A DNA stretch of 64,000 nt from Phoronis australis (Eukaryota; Phoronida; Phoronidae): contig NMRA01000023.1 in assembly GCA_002633005.1 (NCBI GenBank), positions 1,707,214 through 1,771,213 of the forward strand. Reading direction: 5' to 3'. Numbering within the stretch: position 1 is the first letter of the stretch; the number at the start of each line of letters is the position of its first letter. The position numbers were made by a program, and so were the translations under genes. Below, in pieces: positions 62,501-64,000 of the stretch. Below the pieces are notes generated by a model. It was given only the letters and a program-made list of their open reading frames with translations, searched no databases and had not been told where the DNA came from.

Positions 62501-63967
62501 CACAGCTACTATACTCTCCCCCGATCACGGGATCAATTTAGAGTGTTACAGCCCCACCCCCCTCGTTGCCATCCCTCGGTAGTTTGCCCTCATCCATCGG
62601 GGTGTCGCCCTGCTGCTCACCTCACTTTCAAGATGCAGCCTGGAGAGGACCACCCAGCTAAGCCACAGCAGTACCTAGCCGTATCACTGTGAATCAATAA
62701 AACGTGGTTTGACAGAACTTCATAATTCCAACCTTCAAGTAAATTTGACTACAAAAAATATAAAAAACCTAATGGTATGTTTATGATAAGTTCATAACTA
62801 TCGACAGCGACTTAAAAATAAAAATACCAATTTGTAATATTTAAAAAGGGAAGTCTTTGAATATTTCAGAATTGAAAAAAAATGTATTCAAAAAAGAAAA
62901 CTTTGAGGATTTCAATAAAAGTTGGCCCCTTATGGTGCTTTTATTTTGAGTTAACTTGGAGTTGCAAATGACCCCCACCACAGGTATGCATGTGTGTAAT
63001 GTTTGTGGGCGTGAATTATTTGCCAATCATGTTACTTGTATTTTGTTAAACCAAAGGTTAAAAAATAAAATCGCATTTCACGATGCAAAATTGTTTTGGA
63101 AATGTCCTTCAAAACAAGCTTGTTACATGTGAAAAATAAGATCTACTTTAAGATCTGTGGCAAGTTGGCAAGGTTTCTCTGAGAAACATATCGGTGATCG
63201 ATGCTCTTACATTGTCCCCATCAATTACAATGTGAGGAAAGGGTGTTGGTGCAGCCACTGTAGATTTTGTGCCTTTGTTATGCTATATCAATGTCTTTCA
63301 AACGAGAACTGTGTTTGTACAAGATGTATGTATAATGGAGAATAAAAACGTAATCCAAGGAGTCTGTAGTAGGACCAATTTTTCAGAACATCAATCCGTT
63401 TCAGACGGCAGGTGAAATTATGTTTCAGGAAATATTGGTAACACCTATACCTGCCGTTCTGCATGTGAATTACGCGTAGGCCGTGTAAGCACTTAGGGAA
63501 ATGCCTTTATATAATATAATGATAGATGTTTAATAGTGAGGATTGTGTTTGTACAAGAAGCATCATACAGTGGACGTGCTGTGGCAACAACGTGCAAATT
63601 TGGCTGTGCCGACGGCAGAAGAGTTGTGATAGCTTGACGCACCTACATCACCAGCAGACGATTAAAATGGCCGAGCTGCATCAACAAAGTGATCAATTGA
63701 AGTGCTGCATCTAAAAGAACTGTAATGATTCTGAAAAAAAGCGCTTTAACCAAACATGTGATAACAATTAGATGTTGAATACAATGGAATGATATGCATA
63801 CCTACTTTCTAATATCATAAGTCAATGAATAAGTAACACTATAAAAAATCTCCAGTTTCTCACTCACTACTCACCGTGGCGATGGGCAGGGCTGTGTACG
63901 GTACACCACACACCGAGACAAACTTAGCATCCTTGGCAGCACACCACAGGTGTTCAGCGACTTCTGC
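44307..63967 (-). CDS. UMPS: Uridine 5'-monophosphate synthase (OPRT-OMP decarboxylase fusion; 5'-partial, 10 exons in window)
   Basis: Bifunctional cytosolic enzyme for the last two steps of de novo pyrimidine synthesis: orotate plus PRPP to OMP, then decarboxylation to UMP. Exons from 5' to 3': 63875-63967, 60611-60772, 56936-57039, 52274-52406, 51183-51332, 49546-49679, 48705-48834, 46124-46208, 45532-45630, 44307-44500; all GT-AG and in frame, about 427 residues. OPRT part: [29 protein letters not shown] and the PRPP loop [17 protein letters not shown] part: catalytic ILKLHVDIL lysine and [14 protein letters not shown] with the Asp-Lys-Asp triad (human 281, 312, 314, 317 as I recall), then [11 protein letters not shown] and [10 protein letters not shown]. 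Human UMPS has 480 residues, so about the first 50 are beyond the right edge. Fusion in this order is the animal arrangement. Confidence 0.95.
45040..45207 (+). repeat. 18-bp tandem repeat, about 9.5 units
   Basis: Unit gatgagctaacccacrat. Being a multiple of three, it keeps an open plus-strand frame that would read DELTHD/N/G repeats. It lies in a UMPS intron and has no gene context. Confidence 0.95.
45325..45400 (+). repeat. Copy of the dispersed AAAGCGG-type repeat
   Basis: Reads atgtggtctaaatcaacagt, tgacagaaagcggggtatac and tgcagcattaatgctcgag. Confidence 0.45.
45532..45630 (-). CDS. UMPS: UMPS exon: [13 protein letters not shown]
   Basis: 99 nt; acceptor cttcctgtag, donor gtaagt. Encodes [20 protein letters not shown] then [13 protein letters not shown]. 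Confidence 0.94.
46124..46208 (-). CDS. UMPS: UMPS exon: [20 protein letters not shown]
   Basis: 85 nt; acceptor cttcttaacag, donor gtaagt, leaving with G. Matches vertebrate LLIAEMSSTGSLATGDYT. Confidence 0.94.
46544..46738. mobile_element. Long hairpin / foldback MITE
   Basis: Arms of about 80 bp, tattattaaaatctcttggt through gtctattctc and its inverted copy, are separated by about 30 bp. Mismatches are few. Flanking ta on both sides fits a TA target duplication. It lies in a UMPS intron. Confidence 0.8.
46848..47672. repeat. Direct duplication of about 414 bp joined at a single N
   Basis: From gtcaaaatgtcacagaactt to cagaataaattgaatctatc the two copies (46848-47261 and 47263-47672) are almost identical, with a lone N (47262) at the joint. 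Each contains a 47-bp x 3 subrepeat (caggctagagacagggntgt). It is more likely an assembly join than recent duplication. Confidence 0.85.
47150..48190 (-). repeat. CTCF-motif-like repeat element, minus-strand copy
   Basis: Begins with the family terminus aacaagagcaacccgcagc (part of it in both copies of the 414-bp duplication). Boxes are at about 47635 (accattagatggctc), 47850 (gccattaggaggcgcc) and 48161 (gccactagggggcactgtgg). Broken off at about 48190 by the SINE-bearing segment. Confidence 0.7.
48200..48405 (-). mobile_element. tRNA-derived SINE
   Basis: On the minus strand the head starts ggaggcagtgtggcctatta with an A-box-like tggcctattatgataag (48371-48387 region) and a B-box-like gggttcaactctc (48331-48343 region), 30-50 bp apart as in a tRNA promoter. 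A body follows that ends near the broken CTCF-like copy. The A box is degenerate, so it is a retired copy. Confidence 0.65.
48488..48612 (+). repeat. Tandem duplication, about 62 bp x 2
   Basis: cagtatcttcactacag to gcataacatatcacaacg occurs twice in a UMPS intron. Confidence 0.9.
48705..48834 (-). CDS. UMPS: UMPS exon: OMPDC active site [11 protein letters not shown]
   Basis: 130 nt; acceptor tttttcattaag, donor gtacgt. Encodes [40 protein letters not shown] and GLKE. Confidence 0.94.
49546..49679 (-). CDS. UMPS: UMPS exon: OMPDC catalytic lysine segment
   Basis: 134 nt; acceptor ttgcatttcag, donor gtgtgt, leaving with AG. Encodes [20 protein letters not shown] and [10 protein letters not shown]. 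The usual KTH is KLH here; the lysine is kept. Confidence 0.94.
50119..50262. mobile_element. Near-perfect hairpin, arms about 65 bp
   Basis: The left arm, atacatatttcattgaagac through tctttcaaactc, and its inverted copy on the right are separated by about 10 bp (tctaaatata). Only a few mismatches and one small indel. Probably a MITE. If transcribed within UMPS pre-mRNA it would form a long double-stranded stem. Confidence 0.8.
50390..51045 (+). repeat. 34-bp minisatellite, about 18 units
   Basis: Unit tcatcatgatcaacactgaa with gagtgtgtgctctt, 34 bp, with scattered variants and a few longer units. Contains the palindromic word catgatcatg-like core and the inverted pair acact/agtgt. Confidence 0.95.
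51183..51332 (-). CDS. UMPS: UMPS exon: start of OMPDC domain
   Basis: 150 nt, phase 0 at both ends; acceptor taacatacag, donor gtaact. Encodes [20 protein letters not shown] then [20 protein letters not shown], matching vertebrate KKETNLCLSADVSLARELL. Confidence 0.93.
51333..51911 (-). other. UMPS intron segment, nothing recognised
   Basis: AT-rich and apparently unique; no repeat or RNA gene seen. Confidence 0.4.
51912..52105 (+). repeat. 49-bp tandem repeat x 4
   Basis: Unit aatcccttgagaatatcagg with ttataaggacctctgaagag and aaacactc. The first unit is the most diverged. Confidence 0.93.
52274..52406 (-). CDS. UMPS: UMPS exon: OPRT end and linker
   Basis: 133 nt; acceptor tttcttgacag, donor gtatgg. 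Encodes [35 protein letters not shown] and the less conserved interdomain linker KIADSQAAK. Confidence 0.92.
53665..54950 (-). repeat. CTCF-motif-like repeat element, complete nested copy
   Basis: From acaagagcaatgtggagc (D terminus) to cacatataaatatgtgaatg (E terminus). Boxes at about 53744, 53897, 54025, 54178, 54322, 54463, 54610 and 54750, each a variant of gccactaggtggcgc. Its two ends define the element boundaries, because the interrupted host copy continues on both sides. Confidence 0.75.
55137..56525. mobile_element. Foldback element, long form (1389 bp)
   Basis: Inverted termini gggcccggtctccaatctcc and ggagattggagaccgggccc. The outer roughly 130-150 bp at each end match the 269-bp copy at 8910-9178 in reverse orientation. 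The middle (about 55265-56370) is extra sequence absent from the short copy. A 142-codon minus-strand frame (55858-56286) lies in the middle; I do not recognise it as a transposase. Confidence 0.75.
56936..57039 (-). CDS. UMPS: UMPS exon: [20 protein letters not shown]
   Basis: 104 nt; acceptor atgttgcaag, donor gtaact, leaving with AG. Encodes [20 protein letters not shown] then VTLH, matching vertebrate DAIVLLDREQGG. Confidence 0.94.
57060..60610 (-). other. UMPS intron, nothing recognised
   Basis: 3.5 kb of apparently unique DNA. A weak tRNA-like stretch near 57165-57240 (ttggttgcggactatcgctt, gaattcaaattct) is too degenerate to call. The 122-codon minus frame at 59174-59542 has no recognisable domain. 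Confidence 0.4.
60611..60772 (-). CDS. UMPS: UMPS exon: OPRT PRPP-binding region
   Basis: 162 nt, phase 0 at both ends; acceptor aatttcacag, donor gtaaga. Encodes [20 protein letters not shown] and the PRPP-binding loop [20 protein letters not shown]. Confidence 0.95.
60773..63874 (-). other. First UMPS intron seen in the window
   Basis: 3.1 kb. Contains a cluster of nested palindromes at 61363-61443 and a GC-rich island at about 62510-62700 ending in AATAAA; nothing else stands out. Confidence 0.45.
61363..61443. repeat. Nested palindromes
   Basis: cctcttaaaagagg is followed by a hairpin with stem gaggaaaatt/aattttcctc enclosing aagccc/gggctt, then by aagcatcttaaaagatgctt. All share a ttaaaa/ttttaa core. 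Confidence 0.75.
63875..63967 (-). CDS. UMPS: UMPS exon: [17 protein letters not shown]
   Basis: 93 nt, phase 0 at both ends; acceptor actttggcag, donor gtgagt. Encodes [20 protein letters not shown] then [11 protein letters not shown]. Confidence 0.93.
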
Positions 63968-64000
63968 CTGCCAAAGTATAGTTTGTAACAATTCACTGGC

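Overview
The window is animal nuclear DNA: AT-rich, with intron-rich genes using GT-AG splice sites, and full of tandem repeats and non-autonomous transposable elements. Three conserved protein genes are recognisable. A multi-exon PP2A scaffold gene, a three-exon secreted Frizzled-related protein (sFRP) gene and a fused OPRT-OMPDC UMP synthase suggest a bilaterian invertebrate outside the insects, perhaps an invertebrate deuterostome or a lophotrochozoan. I cannot name the species from sequence alone.

Layout. (1) 1-3466: intron or upstream sequence of the first gene, filled with an inverted-repeat element and one copy of a CTCF-motif-like repeat. (2) 3467-17343, plus strand: the PP2A scaffolding A subunit (PPP2R1A/B orthologue) from about residue 91 to the C-terminus. 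Its exons 11 and 12 in the window are a matched 143-nt pair encoding alternative versions of the same HEAT repeat; they look like mutually exclusive exons. (3) 17344-21845: 3' UTR, then a 1.3-kb CTCF-like repeat element, a MITE and unassigned intergenic DNA. (4) 21901-31358, minus strand: a complete three-exon sFRP gene of the SFRP1/2/5 type (354 residues; Frizzled cysteine-rich domain, linker, netrin-like domain, unusual Lys/Gly tail), with a TATA box and a TCF/LEF-like site upstream. (5) 31600-44300: gene-poor intergenic DNA with a 34-bp minisatellite, a TATG microsatellite, a small MITE and a probable assembly duplication around a 48-N gap. (6) 44307-63967, minus strand: UMP synthase, ten exons, lacking only its first roughly 50 residues, which lie beyond the right edge. 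Its introns carry minisatellites, long hairpins, a tRNA-derived SINE and nested copies of the CTCF-like element.

The three genes have unrelated jobs (phosphatase scaffold, extracellular Wnt antagonist, pyrimidine synthesis) and show no sign of co-regulation. The strongest leads are the mutually exclusive PP2A exons and the repeat family that carries dozens of CTCF-core-like motifs, in one orientation to the left of sFRP and the other to the right. All exon borders were set by eye from reading frame, splice consensus and remembered family sequences; none has been checked against transcripts.
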